Shown here in pieces: positions 46,986-58,278 of a stretch of DNA of 64,000 nt. Every line of letters starts with the position of its first letter. Positions within the stretch are counted from its first letter, which is position 1. The notes beneath the pieces were generated by a model that saw only the letters and a program-made list of their open reading frames with translations, searched no databases and was not told the origin of the DNA. A program made the position numbers and the translations under genes. Origin of the DNA: Sclerotiophoma versabilis (lineage: Eukaryota; Ascomycota; Dothideomycetes; Pleosporales; Didymellaceae); contig JAAROD010000004.1 of NCBI GenBank assembly GCA_012274445.1, positions 2,542,001 through 2,606,000 on the forward strand. Direction: 5' to 3'.

Positions 46986-48348
46986 TCAGCGTAGGTCTTC
47001 TGGAACAATAATTCTCCTTGCTTCAGGGTTGTGCCTGTTGCTCTGCCAGCCCCAGCTAATTCTCTCCATAGTCTTATCCTCGTCCTTGCCAGGCCACAAG
47101 ATCTCCCCACGGTACAGAGCGCGAACGCAGAAAAATGCAGTAACGAACCACATGATGACCAGTAGGATCGTCAATGCACTAGCTATGCCGTTTAATGCTT
47201 CACTGTTGAGGGCTTTGCCAGCCTGAATAGTTGCGAGCGTCATACCGGCATTGGGAAAGATGAAAGCCCACCAATTTAGGGAGAACGACATCCTTCGCAC
47301 ACCAGCCAGAACCGCGACGGTGGTAATGAAGAAGAACCAGTATGCGAAGAGGATGATGAAGAGTCCGGACATGATGCCAAAGATGCGTACTATATCTCCG
47401 TCGCGTGACGGGCTATCCGTCCAGTAGTTCGCGCCAATGAAGGTAGGTGCTTGGTTGGCTAATGATATCAATCCTGCAGCAGTGTAGCCTATGCAACGTC
47501 AGTATCTTTGGTCCTCTTCCCCAACTGTAGACACTTACCTGCTGGACCAACCGAGACATACATCCCAGGACGAGTTGCAGGCGACGGCAAATTACCAGTC
47601 ATCAGCCGCTGCATGTATATAGCATACATGAGGAACGAGACCACCCAGGCAACACCTTGCAACAGCACTCCACCAATAAAGATGTTCCAACTGGGGCCTG
47701 TTGGTTGAGCAGGTAGTATAGTGCCTGCCAGCGTCCCAACCACCAATAGTGGGTAGATAGGGAAGATCCAAGCTGGCACAGCATCCGTGACGTTGAGGCG
47801 CTCAAGACGGAAGAACATCGAATACTGAAAGACGCCGATGATGAACGCGATGCCACAATATATCCAAAAGCAGACTTCGAGCGCTTTTGGAAACCAAGGT
47901 CCGGTGTCTGGATTGCCGTAGACGTACGCACAGTTAAGTATCAAAGCGACTGACACCCAGTAGGTGCCGTGGAACAGTCCTTCGACAGGATGGTGTAGGG
48001 ATGCGAAGAGTTTCCGGGGAACGAGAATGAAGCGCGTGACCATCAGACCATTAAACAGAAGGAAGAGCACAATGTCGAAGATGAAGACCACTTTCCCTAT
48101 GGTCTGTAATCCAGTGAACGTATTTGGGGTGTTGCCTAATACGACGGCAAGAGCTCCTGTGGACATCGTTGCTGCGAACCATGTCCTATTCAGTGTTAAT
48201 GGAAGCACACTACGATCTTGCAAGGTCAGACGCACCATGTGAAATGTACAATGCGGTCTCTCAAACCGACAAACTTAGGCGGTTGGTCTTTTCCACCCTC
48301 TGCACCTTCCGCCCCATAATCAATTTGCTTCTTCTCGCGGAAACGCAT
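46986..48348 (-). CDS. TDT-family anion transporter (malate/sulfite, Mae1/Ssu1-like)
   Basis: Membrane transporter of 420 residues from minus-strand exons 48236..48348, 47539..48185 and 46986..47488; introns are 50 nt each. Splicing restores the family signature HFTW-x-WF-x-x-TMSTG at the start of helix 1 (here RIVHFTWTWFAATMSTG) and VGPAGYTAAGL across the second intron. About ten hydrophobic helices match the tellurite-resistance/dicarboxylate transporter (SLAC1-like) fold. Known relatives export sulfite (Ssu1) or move malate and other C4-dicarboxylates (Mae1). Length and the motif VGPAG are compatible with either; the substrate is not decidable. A TGACGTAA at 48617 and a TGACGTCA at 48759 lie upstream. 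Confidence 0.92.
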
Positions 48349-49016
48349 GTTGTTGTTGAGTTCAGAACGAGACTCGACGAAGCGATATTCTCTTCGAGCC
48401 AAAACGGTCCTTCAAGAACGTTAAGAGCCTTCCCGAACATCAAGTCCTCTTTCGTCATCCCGCAGAACAGTTGGCACGCGTCGAGGCCCAGGCGGGCTGA
48501 TCCGCAGCCGACTTCCGGCCAAAAGTTTCAAAGACGGTTATTCAAAGGTCAAGCTAAGAATTACAAGCTTGCTGGCTCATACATAGCGCAGCGCCTCTTC
48601 ATGACGTTGAGCAATGTGACGTAACAAGCGATCGTTCACCTCTTGAAGCCAGGCAGAATCGATCTCTTTTAGACAACTGTTTGGGTCACCCAGGGCGGAG
48701 TTGGTGTGCAACCCCAGACCACCGGCTGGTGCTAGCCGAAGAGAAATTTAGCTTCCCATGACGTCAGTTGTCTCAAACCTCAGCCCTCGCGGACGCCAAC
48801 TCATGATCATGTTCATTTGACACTTGCTAACAGCGGCTGCGCTATTAGGCTGAGCGTAGATATCAAGGCTGAGATTCTTAAAGAGAAAATTATTTCTTTA
48901 CATAAAGGACCATAGAGGGTTTCAACTCCCTGGCACTTGACTGTATAGAACGATAGTAGAGAGAGTAATCGACGGGGTATCTTATCATTGAAACAGCAGC
49001 CTGAAGGCATCATGAC
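48349..49016. other. upstream region of the TDT transporter
   Basis: No gene seen. CRE-type sites at 48617-48624 and 48759-48766 are annotated separately. The 3' flank of ESF1 lies at the right end. Confidence 0.5.
48617..48766. promoter_or_regulatory. paired CRE/ATF-type sites
   Basis: TGACGTAA at 48617-48624 and the perfect palindrome TGACGTCA at 48759-48766 lie 269 and 411 bp upstream of the TDT transporter start. bZIP factors of the ATF/CREB family bind both forms in fungi. Binding is inferred. Confidence 0.35.
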
Positions 49017-51107
49017 TTATTGTTGCTTGCTCTTCGCCTTAACACGCGCAGCAAGCTTCTTAATATCTACATCACCGCCGTCGTCCACCTTCTTTGATTT
49101 CTTTGACTCCCTCTCGGGTTCGTCGCCTTCCCTACCCTGCTTCCTCTTCTTGCGACCCTCCTCCAACAGAGCTTTCATACCAGAGGTCTCCTTGAACCTT
49201 GGGTTCGTGGGATCGATGGCGAATTCGTGGCTCTCGTACAGCTTAGCGAAACGAGGATCAGCTGTATCAATCTTGAAGTTATCCTCCACAGTTGGGGCAT
49301 TCTTCTTGCCCTTCTTGCCCTTCTTCTTAGCCTTTTCAGCCTTCTCGATTTCGTTCATGTTGAAGTGACGAATATTGTTGTCCTCATCGTCAGCCATGAG
49401 CAGTTCCAGCTTAGCACGTTCTGCTGCGTTCGCAGCCTCTTCTGCTTCTTTCTCTTCTCGCTTCTTTGCTCGTTTCGATCTGTTGTCTGCCTTCCTTGCT
49501 GCCTTCTCGGCATCCTCGCCATCAGACGCAAAGAATGGATCGTTGAAAGGATCTTCGCCATCTGCACCAACTGTTGTAGCTTCCGCGACTTCGGCGTCAG
49601 GGTCGCGTCCCTCTCTCTTCGCCTTCATCCTCTCCTTTCGCTTGGTCTTCCTCTCCCTCTCCTTGCGAATGTGCTTCTCAATTGTGGTCTCATTGAGAGG
49701 GATCTCGTTCTCGAAGACAGAGCCACCCTTACCCTCGCCCAACAAGCCTCCAGAGAAGGTAATTTGCATTTCTCCGTCGGGTTTGGGGAAGTCGCGATCA
49801 CGTTTCGAAGATGACGCATCCTTCGACTTCGACTTCTTGCTGGGCGCCTCAAGACCTAGGGCAGCCCGTAGACTGGCAGCTTTGTCTGTTTTGACCGCCT
49901 CCTCTTCATCCTCGGAAGACTCTGAATCGCTGCCGAGATAGGCTTTGAGCTCGTTCTCATCGATCTCTTTCCTAGAGAATGCGCGCTTCTGTACTTCTTT
50001 CCTTGTTGTATCTTCAGCGTCCCAAGTCAACTTGACTTTTGAGTGTGTCAATGCATCTGTGGTAAACTCGTTCGGCTTATAGCCATCCGGCAGCTTTGCA
50101 CATTCGTCGCTGGGGTCTTGGTCGAACTCAGTTCCATCAGGAACAAACCGAAGGTCAAAAAAGTTGGCGCTGGTCAAGTACTCTCGCCCATCCAAGTTGT
50201 CATAGATGGACTTGGCCACATTTGGGGAAGAGCAGGTGATGACGGCGTAATAGTAGCGCAAGCGATCGAGCTGGTAGCTTCGAAGCTTTGTTGAATCAAA
50301 TTCCTCGCCATTCTCGCCTTCTTGCAGGTCCTCCTTTCCTTGTTTGTCGTCTTCGGCATCCGAGGCGTCCGAACTGTCATTCAGGGTTACGATGTTATCT
50401 TCGCTCTTGCTTGCGGTAGACGCGAAGATTTCTCGTGGAGGCCCTTCGATCTCTTCGCGCTGCATGCGCTCCATGCCGAACTCGCTAGGATATATCATAA
50501 CGTTTAGAATGCGCCCATCTGCAGGTACAAACGAGTTTGCGACAGCCATGATGTCGCTCGCACGAATGTTGTCCCAGTCCATATTGACTGCCGCTAGCCG
50601 TGAGGAGATATCTCCAGTTGGAACTTCGTTGGTGTCGCCAGCCAGCTCCACCTGTTCTTCCACCTCCTCCTCTTCCTCGTCGCTGGAGCTTTCATCTGAT
50701 GAAGACTCGAGTCCACCATCGCGAATGGGGTCGAAGCCCTCTTTTTGCACCCTCTCGAGCTCCTTCAACACTGATTTATCACGCTCCTCATCTTGGGGGC
50801 CTTCGAGCTCCTCATCGCTCTCGTTGTCGTACTGCCTCTCAAGAGCCTTCTTTCCAGCATCCTTGGAGATCTTACGGCCATATTTGTCTACTGTCGCCTT
50901 GTTGTAGAAGTCTGGATCGCTTCGCAGCCGCGAAAATCGGGGATCTAGCTTGGTCTTGGTGTGCTTCTTTGAGGGCAGCCTGAATCGCGCGTCGCTTTCG
51001 AAGTTGGCAAAGCGAGAGTCTGCAGAGCCAGCAGATTTTGAAGACGCCGCAGGCTTCTCAGCCTTTGCACTCTTTGAGGGAATGGCCTGGCGCTTGGGAA
51101 GTGGCAT
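49017..51107 (-). CDS. ESF1: pre-rRNA-processing protein Esf1
   Basis: Nucleolar factor of the 90S pre-ribosome needed for 18S rRNA maturation. Intronless, 696 residues. The N-terminal family block (SDARFRLPSKKHTKTKLDPRFSRL, taken as two short motifs KHTKTKLDPRF and DPDFYNKATVDKYGR) is clear. Acidic stretches of Asp, Glu and Ser separate the parts. The middle shows the Esf1 core with NMDWDNIRASDIMAV and LRYYYAVITCSS. The C-terminus carries the NUC153 motif DPRFAKLYESHEFAIDPTNP and a lysine-rich tail for nucleolar localisation. It is transcribed away from the following hypothetical gene. Confidence 0.95.
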   Translation of the reverse strand: MPLPKRQAIPSKSAKAEKPAASSKSAGSADSRFANFESDARFRLPSKKHTKTKLDPRFSRLRSDPDFYNKATVDKYGRKISKDAGKKALERQYDNESDEELEGPQDEERDKSVLKELERVQKEGFDPIRDGGLESSSDESSSDEEEEEVEEQVELAGDTNEVPTGDISSRLAAVNMDWDNIRASDIMAVANSFVPADGRILNVMIYPSEFGMERMQREEIEGPPREIFASTASKSEDNIVTLNDSSDASDAEDDKQGKEDLQEGENGEEFDSTKLRSYQLDRLRYYYAVITCSSPNVAKSIYDNLDGREYLTSANFFDLRFVPDGTEFDQDPSDECAKLPDGYKPNEFTTDALTHSKVKLTWDAEDTTRKEVQKRAFSRKEIDENELKAYLGSDSESSEDEEEAVKTDKAASLRAALGLEAPSKKSKSKDASSSKRDRDFPKPDGEMQITFSGGLLGEGKGGSVFENEIPLNETTIEKHIRKERERKTKRKERMKAKREGRDPDAEVAEATTVGADGEDPFNDPFFASDGEDAEKAARKADNRSKRAKKREEKEAEEAANAAERAKLELLMADDEDNNIRHFNMNEIEKAEKAKKKGKKGKKNAPTVEDNFKIDTADPRFAKLYESHEFAIDPTNPRFKETSGMKALLEEGRKKRKQGREGDEPERESKKSKKVDDGGDVDIKKLAARVKAKSKQQ

Positions 51108-52630
51108 TCTGGCGGTCCAGATTGTGTGTAAAGCTGTGGCCTGGAGGCAGAGCCTGGAGGTCTTCAGTGATATCTTGCAGCAAGAAGGTGCAACACAAAA
51201 AGTTCACCACTTCGATTTTCTGCCGCACTAGTTCCGCCGGTTATGGGCGGTAGCGAGCGGAGTTGCGGCGAATATGATTGGCCCATCTGAAGCAAGGGTC
51301 GAGGGAAGCCTGGATCGTTTGCGGGGATGCGTAACCGAGACCCCGAAGCATCTCATCGATGGACACGCGACTGCCTCCTGGAGGCGATAACTCTTCCAAC
51401 ATCTCTTCAATCTTCAAGAAACTCTTAGGGCTGTCCTCATAGGCTACCAGCACATTAAACAAAGCTTTCAAATTGCACCAATGCCTTACTCCAGAATCCT
51501 CACGTATGTTTTCGCACCTGTATGGAGCTTTTGTCCGCTTTGGGAAGACTGATTTACTTCCACAGCCCACGCACTTTCACTATGATCACAGCGATGTCGC
51601 TTGGTGGAGGCTACTTGATGGTCAAGTCGAGACCCCTGGCGGGACAGCAGAGAGAGAAAGTCGCTGGCGATTACAGCGTGACGGTGGACAGGTCAGGTAC
51701 GTACTATCAAGGCACCGTTGGTCTAAGGTCACGGCCTGTCATTCCGGTAATGCTAACTCGTATTACAGGCGGCGGCATTTGAGTAGCAAGCAATGTTACG
51801 AATTACGAATGTATCACGCAAATCTACTCATTGGGCTCCAGCAGGTTTATAGCTCCTAGTGCTCTCGAAGATTAGACTACTATCACAGCTTTGGTGGCAT
51901 ATGGCACAACGCATGCAGAGAACATGCTTCAATCTCTAGCGTCTTTATGGAGAGCATCGATCATAGTGGAAACAATCCAACTAGAGCCTTCGTAATTCTT
52001 AAATTTCAATATCCATCCTGGTATGGCTTACTCAGTTCAGCTAGCGGCAGCGTTTCAAAGGGAGCTGTGCAGGGGCCTGCCTACGCGAGATCGCTAAGAA
52101 TAGACCAAAGAACCACAGCCTCACTTCCACGCCTCCACTTCAACAATGTAGATGTTTACTGCTGTGGCTTTGGGAGCGTTGGTATTGTCTGCACTTGACG
52201 TGGCAGCGCAATGTTCTTACATGTTTTGCACTTAGATCACCACGCCCCAGGACAAGCGCCTCAGCCTCCCAGCTGTTGCGTTTACACCGCAACTGTCAGC
52301 TGCAATGCACCTCAGCTCAGACCAATCGGGGGAGCCACCTCCCGTACCAAGTGACAAAGTACGGATGTAAGCATGCCGCTAAGCCTCACAGCCATGCTTT
52401 GTGTGCTTATAGTAGGACGATGCGCCGACTTTGAAGAAATTTCAACTCTTGGATAACAACAGCATCGTGCACATCATAGGCATCGCAAGCCCAAGACAGG
52501 TCCACCTCGATTTCAAAAGCGCCCAGAGAGCCTCTAAAATACACTTGAGGCGTACCTGCCACTTCAAATGATCTGAGAGTCACCTGTTCGTTACTGTACA
52601 CTTGAACAAGAACTGGATTGAGATACCAAT
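51108..52630. other. intergenic region after ESF1 start
   Basis: A 1.5-kb stretch with a possible 109-residue frame on the minus strand (separate entry) and otherwise only short frames. Confidence 0.45.
51241..51570 (-). CDS. possible 109-residue hypothetical protein
   Basis: Open frame with protein-like composition in its second half: a leucine/glutamate-rich helical stretch (FLKIEEMLEELS) followed by a Ser/Pro/Gly turn and another helix. The N-terminal 30 residues look less convincing and may be replaced by an upstream exon. I recognise no family. It lies in the divergent gap between ESF1 and the 711-residue gene. Confidence 0.32.
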   Translation of the reverse strand: MGCGSKSVFPKRTKAPYRCENIREDSGVRHWCNLKALFNVLVAYEDSPKSFLKIEEMLEELSPPGGSRVSIDEMLRGLGYASPQTIQASLDPCFRWANHIRRNSARYRP

Positions 52631-54861
52631 ATGGCGAGGTCTGCTGGCTACTACGATGTGGATGATTTCAACAACTACAAGAGGAAACAAGGAAAACTTT
52701 TGCCACCGAGGGCCAATCTCGTAGCGGCCGCATGTCATATCCAGAGGCTCTTCGATGCTAAGAAGTTCACGTATGGCTTCATCGGCGGATTACCAATGCT
52801 GTGTCTGGGATATAAGCGCGAGATGCCTGATCTCCATATTGCCTACGATGACAAAGATTTTGAGCGACTCAAAGCCAAACTAGAATCCGACCATCGGTAT
52901 GTCTCACCTACTCACGTTCGTCAACACATATTGATAGTTTAGGGTTCGGTTACCAATAGGCATGAACCCCCTTCTGCCATTTAAGATGCTTGTATGGACC
53001 GGCCCAGAATACAAAGATCAGGACTGCACAATCAGTGCAAGTATTGAATTAGATCTCGTCCCTTCAGGTTCGCTGTTCGATTCAAGGTGCTCCAGCTCAA
53101 CAATAACGGTTCTCAGGTTCCTGTGGCACTCCAGCAGCCGGTGGCTTGACTAAGAGTCTTGTTTCGATGGGCTTGAAAACAGCCAGTGGCAAGCAGCTGA
53201 TTTTCAAATGTCTGAACATACAGTACCTGGTTATTACACTGCTGTCTTACTGCAAAGCTCGTGATCTTCTGTGGGATCCCAGGAAAGATATCCTGTACCT
53301 TTGTAAGAACGAGACTGAGGAGGTTCAACGCAACCGCGCAGGACTGAACAAGAAAGAAGTAAAAGAGCTATTCTTGGGCACTTCATTCTTCTCTCGACTA
53401 CATATAGAGGATCAACGCCTATGTTACCGAGTACTACTTGACACGAAACCACCGCCAACTATGGCAATCACCCCGCCAGCTCCGCAGACTCTGGCCTACA
53501 TTCAAGCGGCAGAACGAGAACCTGCGCGGAGTTGTGATGCGAGGTCACCGCGCTCACGATACCGGAACGTTAACAGACCAAATATTGGCGGTAGTGGCAC
53601 GTCAGATCATCAAGCCACGAAGGATGTACGACCGCAGTTGATGGAACATCTTCAGGACTCAAGGCGATTGTCTCACATACAGGGCGTCCATTGCGCAAAC
53701 TTCGCAAAGCCCCAGTCAGTATCAGCGGCGATTACAGCTAAAAGAGCACGCAAGTCCATGCCAGACCTAATGGCTGCTCACTATGCAGCACCTACTCCAC
53801 ATGCTGGTTCTCAGGAGGCTAAGAATACCACAACCCAACAGCAGCATCATGAAAGATTTTATGTTAGTCATGTACCCAGTCAGCTACCCTCAATTAGCCC
53901 ACACCATACCTACGTAAGCTCGCGGCTTGCGTATGGAGGCGGTTTCCAGCCTGCACATATAATACCAGCAAGCGGCACCGAAAATTCTAGTGTGGCTTTT
54001 ACACTGGGTCAGATGAACATGACGGATCGTGAGGATTCTACAAAATCAGATTCAGAGGGAACATCAGTACAAGGGATACAGTCTCAGAAAGGAAGTCTCC
54101 ATGTTGTTAGTCCTGAAGGGGAGGACATACATCGCCAGCAGTATTTCGAGGATAAAAGTGCCCTACCGCGTGGAAGACCCCACTTGTTTGGCCCTGAGGG
54201 GGTATATGATCCTCTCGTAAACCCACAAGAGACTAGGCAACCGCAAGCTCGACATCAGAGACACCAGTCTGCTCCTCCGCCCCAAAAGCAGCCAGCATTT
54301 GTCTTTGAGCTTGATGCAACGGCACAATCAAAGGCCGCATTCACTGCCGAACTACCAGCCGACCCCATCGTGCTATCACCTGCAGAGAAATGCAACATTC
54401 CATATCACGACGCTCCGCACTTTCGGGCTACCACCGGACCATCAAATCTGCGCACACCTCTCGAAAACGGATCGCTCCCGGCCAGTCTAGTAGCTGGTAG
54501 ATCCGGCACGCAGGCCCATCGCCAGTCCTTTGGCCATACTGAACCCTCAGACGGACCGAACTTTGGTTTCTCTACACGACAAACGAATGCCTACAGGTAC
54601 TCATCGTACGCATCCCCGCAGTCTATAAACCGCAAGGCTCTGGACGTCTCATCAGACGAGGCTACCACACCCGTGTACAAAGCGTATCGGCCGTTTATAA
54701 CAACAAAAGAGCTCAACAGAACTGATTCCGTAAGCTCCGTGTATAGTCCAGGACACAAGCGCAATGAATCAGACAACTCAACAGTGTCGCATGACTCGAG
54801 CAAGCTGGCAATAGAGTACCAGGAGCTGCTGAACTTCGAGGAGGGGTATGGGAGCGGTTGA
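52631..54861 (+). CDS. hypothetical protein with nucleotidyltransferase-like N-terminus and disordered tail
   Basis: Predicted 711-residue protein from exons 52631..52896, 52943..53067 and 53117..54861; introns are 46 and 49 nt. Residues about 35-110 resemble fungal minimal nucleotidyltransferase-fold proteins: a helix, then GFIGGLPMLCLGYKRE and a following P-D-L-H-I. In that family the last part normally has D-[IL]-D, so the second catalytic acid appears to be His69 here and activity is doubtful. From about residue 230 the chain is low-complexity, rich in Ser, Pro, Gln and His, and probably disordered. No signal peptide or membrane helix. A binding or scaffold role is possible but not shown. 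Confidence 0.75.
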
Positions 54862-55434
54862 TGGCTGTTCCACGCAAGATTGGGTTGGTCTTGATAAATG
54901 GCAGACTGAGTAGGATTCTATGGGAGAAATGGACCGTCGAAAGCTACAAGGGTGCAAGTGGGGAGAATGCAAAGAGACCGAAGCCGAGAACCGCATGCAG
55001 CATATGCAGGTTGTTGATTGTGCCATGCTCACGCCTGCCACAAGAACATTAATAATTATTTGATGCACATCCAAACCTTCCCCTATCTCCGCGAATTCGA
55101 TCATCGTGCAAACATCAAATTCTTGCTATCAAGACGTGGGCTTCTAGAAGTTGCACTCAACCGGAGCTAAGAACACTAACGCCGCAGCTTCCCCACATGC
55201 GTCACTTGCTTGTCTCCGTAGCCCGACATTCGTCGGTGACAGCAATTTGGTCCGCTTGCTTTCCTCGAGCTATGGGCCCGCTAGTCGTCATGAGCACAGC
55301 AAATCGCTGCAGAGAGTGAGGAGCGGGTATAAGAGAAGCGGTGGCCACCCTAACATGGATTGCTGATTGCAAGCTTCTCGACCTAACAAAACAATACCTC
55401 ACGGCATACTCCCAACCCCAATTGAACGATCACA
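54862..55434. other. intergenic, promoter of the aldo-keto reductase
   Basis: No gene seen in this 573-bp gap between two plus-strand genes. Confidence 0.5.
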
Positions 55435-56773
55435 ATGCCTTCTCCGTTCGGCGAAGCCCCAGTTGCAAAGTCGCTGCTCGACTTCCAGCGCGTCCTCTCC
55501 CCAACCGCTGGTGTTCGCGTGTCGCCGCTATGTCTGGGAGCAATGAACTTCGGCGATGCCTGGAGTGACATGATGGGCAAGTGCGATAAGAAGACTGTGT
55601 TTGAGATTCTGGATTTCTTCTACGACCAAGGTGGCAACTTCATCGACACGTACGTGCTAGAGAGAAGCTGGAAGATCGCTGGTTTCTAACAAAGTCGCAG
55701 TGCGAACAACTACCAGAATGAGGAGTCTGAGACTTGGATCGGCGAGTGGATGCAGGAGCGCGGCCGGCGTGCTGAGATTGTCCTAGCCACGAAGTTCACG
55801 ACCCTGTACCCAGATCCGAAGACCAGGCCCCGTATGGCTGCCAATTACAGCGGCAACTCCACGAAGTCGCTTCACCTCTCGCTCGAAGCTTCCCTCAAGA
55901 AGCTCCAGACTGACTACATTGACCTACTCTACGTCCACTGGTGGGACTTCACGACAAGCATTCCGGAGCTGATGCAGTCACTCAATCACATGGTGCAGAG
56001 GGGCAAGGTGTTGTATCTTGGTGTTAGCGACACACCTGCGTGGGTCGTCAGCAAGGCGAACCAATGTGAGTGTTCAATTATACTCTGAGTGGTGCGTTAC
56101 GAACAGGGTTAACAAACGTCTAGACGCCCGTGACCACGGACTCCGCCCATTCTCCGTATATCAGGGCCGATGGTCCGCCGCCGAACGCGACTTCGAGCGT
56201 GAGATCATCCCCATGGCACGCGACGAAGGCATGGCACTCTGCCCCTGGGGCGCCCTGGGCGGCGGAAACTTCACCACTAAGGAGAAGCGCGAGAACAACG
56301 AGCAGGGACGCAATTTTGGTCCCGCGTCCGAGAAGCACATCAAGGTGTCCGAGAAGCTCGAGGCTGTTGCTAAGAGCAAGAACACTGCCATCACATCCAT
56401 TGCGCTGGCGTATGTACGCAGTAAATATCCATATGTTTATCCGATAGTGGGTAAGTTGTCAAAAGTACCGCCGTATGTGTTTTCCTATACTGACCTTTTT
56501 GTAGGCGGGCGGAAGATTGATCATCTGAAGGGCAACATTGAGGCCCTTGGTATTGAGTTGAGCGCAGAAGAAATCGAGGAGATTGACTCGGCGGTTGACT
56601 TTGAGGTTGGCTTCCCCATGAACTTCCTCTTCGAGTTCGGTGGAGGCAAGTACAACACCAACAAGACAAGTGCGGATGTTGGGCTGCTGGCGTATGCTGG
56701 CAACCTGGAAGTGCCACCGCACCAGCAGCCAGTTAAGCCACATGGGCTGCAAGGGTATGGAAGGAACCAGTAG
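55435..56773 (+). CDS. aldo-keto reductase (aryl-alcohol dehydrogenase type)
   Basis: NADPH-dependent reductase of 391 residues from exons 55435..55649, 55701..56065, 56124..56450 and 56505..56773; introns are 51, 58 and 54 nt. The catalytic tetrad is complete: Asp71 and Tyr76 in NFIDTANNY (created by splicing exons 1 and 2), Lys103 in LATKF, and His151 in LLYVHWWD. The length and motifs fit the yeast AAD and fungal norsolorinic-acid-reductase group, which act on aromatic aldehydes and ketones. Such genes occur in secondary-metabolite clusters, but neither neighbour is a backbone gene, so a general aldehyde-detoxifying role is more likely. No targeting signal. Confidence 0.94.
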
Positions 56774-57044
56774 AGGGAGTGTGGACAAGGATAGATGAGA
56801 AGATTGGGATGAAGCGTTTATGAAGACCAAGAATAACAGCAGTTTTTCTATGTGGGTCTTGGTGGTATCGATACTATTGCTGTTTTCGGTGATGCAACTG
56901 CTCTAATGGCCAACGTCTGTATGCGCCGCTTCTATGAACCCGTTTAGAAGGGTAGCCATACGCCCGATACAGTGTAGGTATCTGGCATCCTCAACAAGCC
57001 GCGCATATTCGACTTGGTGTACCCGGAGGTTCTGCGATAGAAAC

Positions 57045-57893
57045 CTATTCCCACTTGGTCCCCTTGAGCCTCTGCATCAAGTACTCGACCTCGACCTCCT
57101 TTGTCAAGGGAATCACCCAATCCTGGTACATTGCGACGACCGCATCGGCATTCACCTTGCTTACTCCATCAGCGGACAAGTCGGGATCGGTGCCGTACGT
57201 CTTTGCCTTGAGGCGCAGCCGCTCAAGCACTTTCTTCTCGACGGCCGCGTTCGTAATCGCGTCGTCTATGCCCTGTCTATCTTCGGCCTTGATCAGGGCG
57301 GCGAAGCGCTCAGGCTCCTTCTGGAACTTTGCCTCGGCGACGAATTTCCCAAAGTGTATGCGGCGGCTCAGGGCTTGTAGGCAGAGAACGTCGCAGGTGC
57401 CGGCGCTGCCGTAGTTTTCTTGGCTCTCGCCGCGATCGCCCTCGGCTTTCTGCAGGCACGCTGCGGGCAGGATGTGTTGGGTGTAGCAGGCCTTCAGCTT
57501 CGAGTTGACGTTGACGTCGTTCGGGTGCAGGATCTGGGGGTAGTGCAGCGGCTTGAGGATGGGCTCCTGCAGGACTTCCGGGAAGAAGGGGTACTCGTCG
57601 GGCGATTGGTAGCGGCGCACGAGAGACTGCAGGCGCTCCTGCTCGCGCAGCATCCAGTCGAGGAAGGAGAGGTTGGGGTCGCCGATGTCGACGGCGCCGG
57701 GGATGTAGATTGTCTGGTTGAGGGGGAACTGGACGCGCTCGATCAGGTGGAAGGTGATTGTGTCTTCCAGGCGGCTGTGCTGTGTCAGTGGCTGTTCACG
57801 CGGGGCATGCGGGGAGCGGTACATGAGCTGGAAGCGGATGTTGGCCAGGTCGAGCGCCTTGGAGGCGTCGGAGAGATCGATTGCAGCGTCCAT
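57045..57893 (-). CDS. ARO7: chorismate mutase (eukaryotic AroQ)
   Basis: Converts chorismate to prephenate, the branch step toward phenylalanine and tyrosine. The unspliced frame is open for 282 codons, but a 16-residue insertion breaks a conserved block. Removing a 48-nt intron at 57775..57822 (donor GTACCG, branch CACTGAC, acceptor GCACAG) joins 57823..57893 to 57045..57774 and gives 266 residues with the conserved NIRFQLIRLEDTITFHLIER. Other family blocks are present: PFFPEVLQEPILKPLHYP, and near the C-terminus VAMYQDWVIPLTKEVEVEYL. Yeast Aro7 is 256 residues. Allosteric control by Tyr and Trp is known for the family. It is head to head with MDV1. Confidence 0.94.
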   Translation of the reverse strand: MDAAIDLSDASKALDLANIRFQLMYRSPHAPREQPLTQHSRLEDTITFHLIERVQFPLNQTIYIPGAVDIGDPNLSFLDWMLREQERLQSLVRRYQSPDEYPFFPEVLQEPILKPLHYPQILHPNDVNVNSKLKACYTQHILPAACLQKAEGDRGESQENYGSAGTCDVLCLQALSRRIHFGKFVAEAKFQKEPERFAALIKAEDRQGIDDAITNAAVEKKVLERLRLKAKTYGTDPDLSADGVSKVNADAVVAMYQDWVIPLTKEVEVEYLMQRLKGTKWE

Positions 57894-58278
57894 GGTCAGT
57901 CGAGGGACCAGAGCGTGTCGCCGGCTGGACAGGGCATGCAAGAGCAAGATACGGCCGAGGAACGTGCAGCGCGGGAGATGCTGCGGGCGCGCGTGCAGCA
58001 CATGGAGACGGGCGTGCACCGAAGCAACATACGGCCGAGCGAGGTCGGGCGCTATGTGAGGGAGCCAGGATGACGCACCCAGACAGCTCCACTCCCGCAC
58101 AACATTGAAGTCTGAGCTCCGCACTCCAACCCGCCCCGGGGGCCAAACACCGCCAAACACCACCCAGCGCATCACCGGCCCTCCATCCGCTCGCGACCCG
58201 CATCGGAGACACGACAATGCCGTGAGCTGAGCCCTTGACCGCAACATCTCACGTGCGCATCCCCCGACCGCTGCTCGC
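57894..58278. promoter_or_regulatory. bidirectional ARO7/MDV1 promoter
   Basis: A 385-bp divergent gap, GC-rich, with both start codons facing outward. No TATA-like box is obvious. The length is almost identical to the EXO84/TOM20 gap. Confidence 0.5.
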
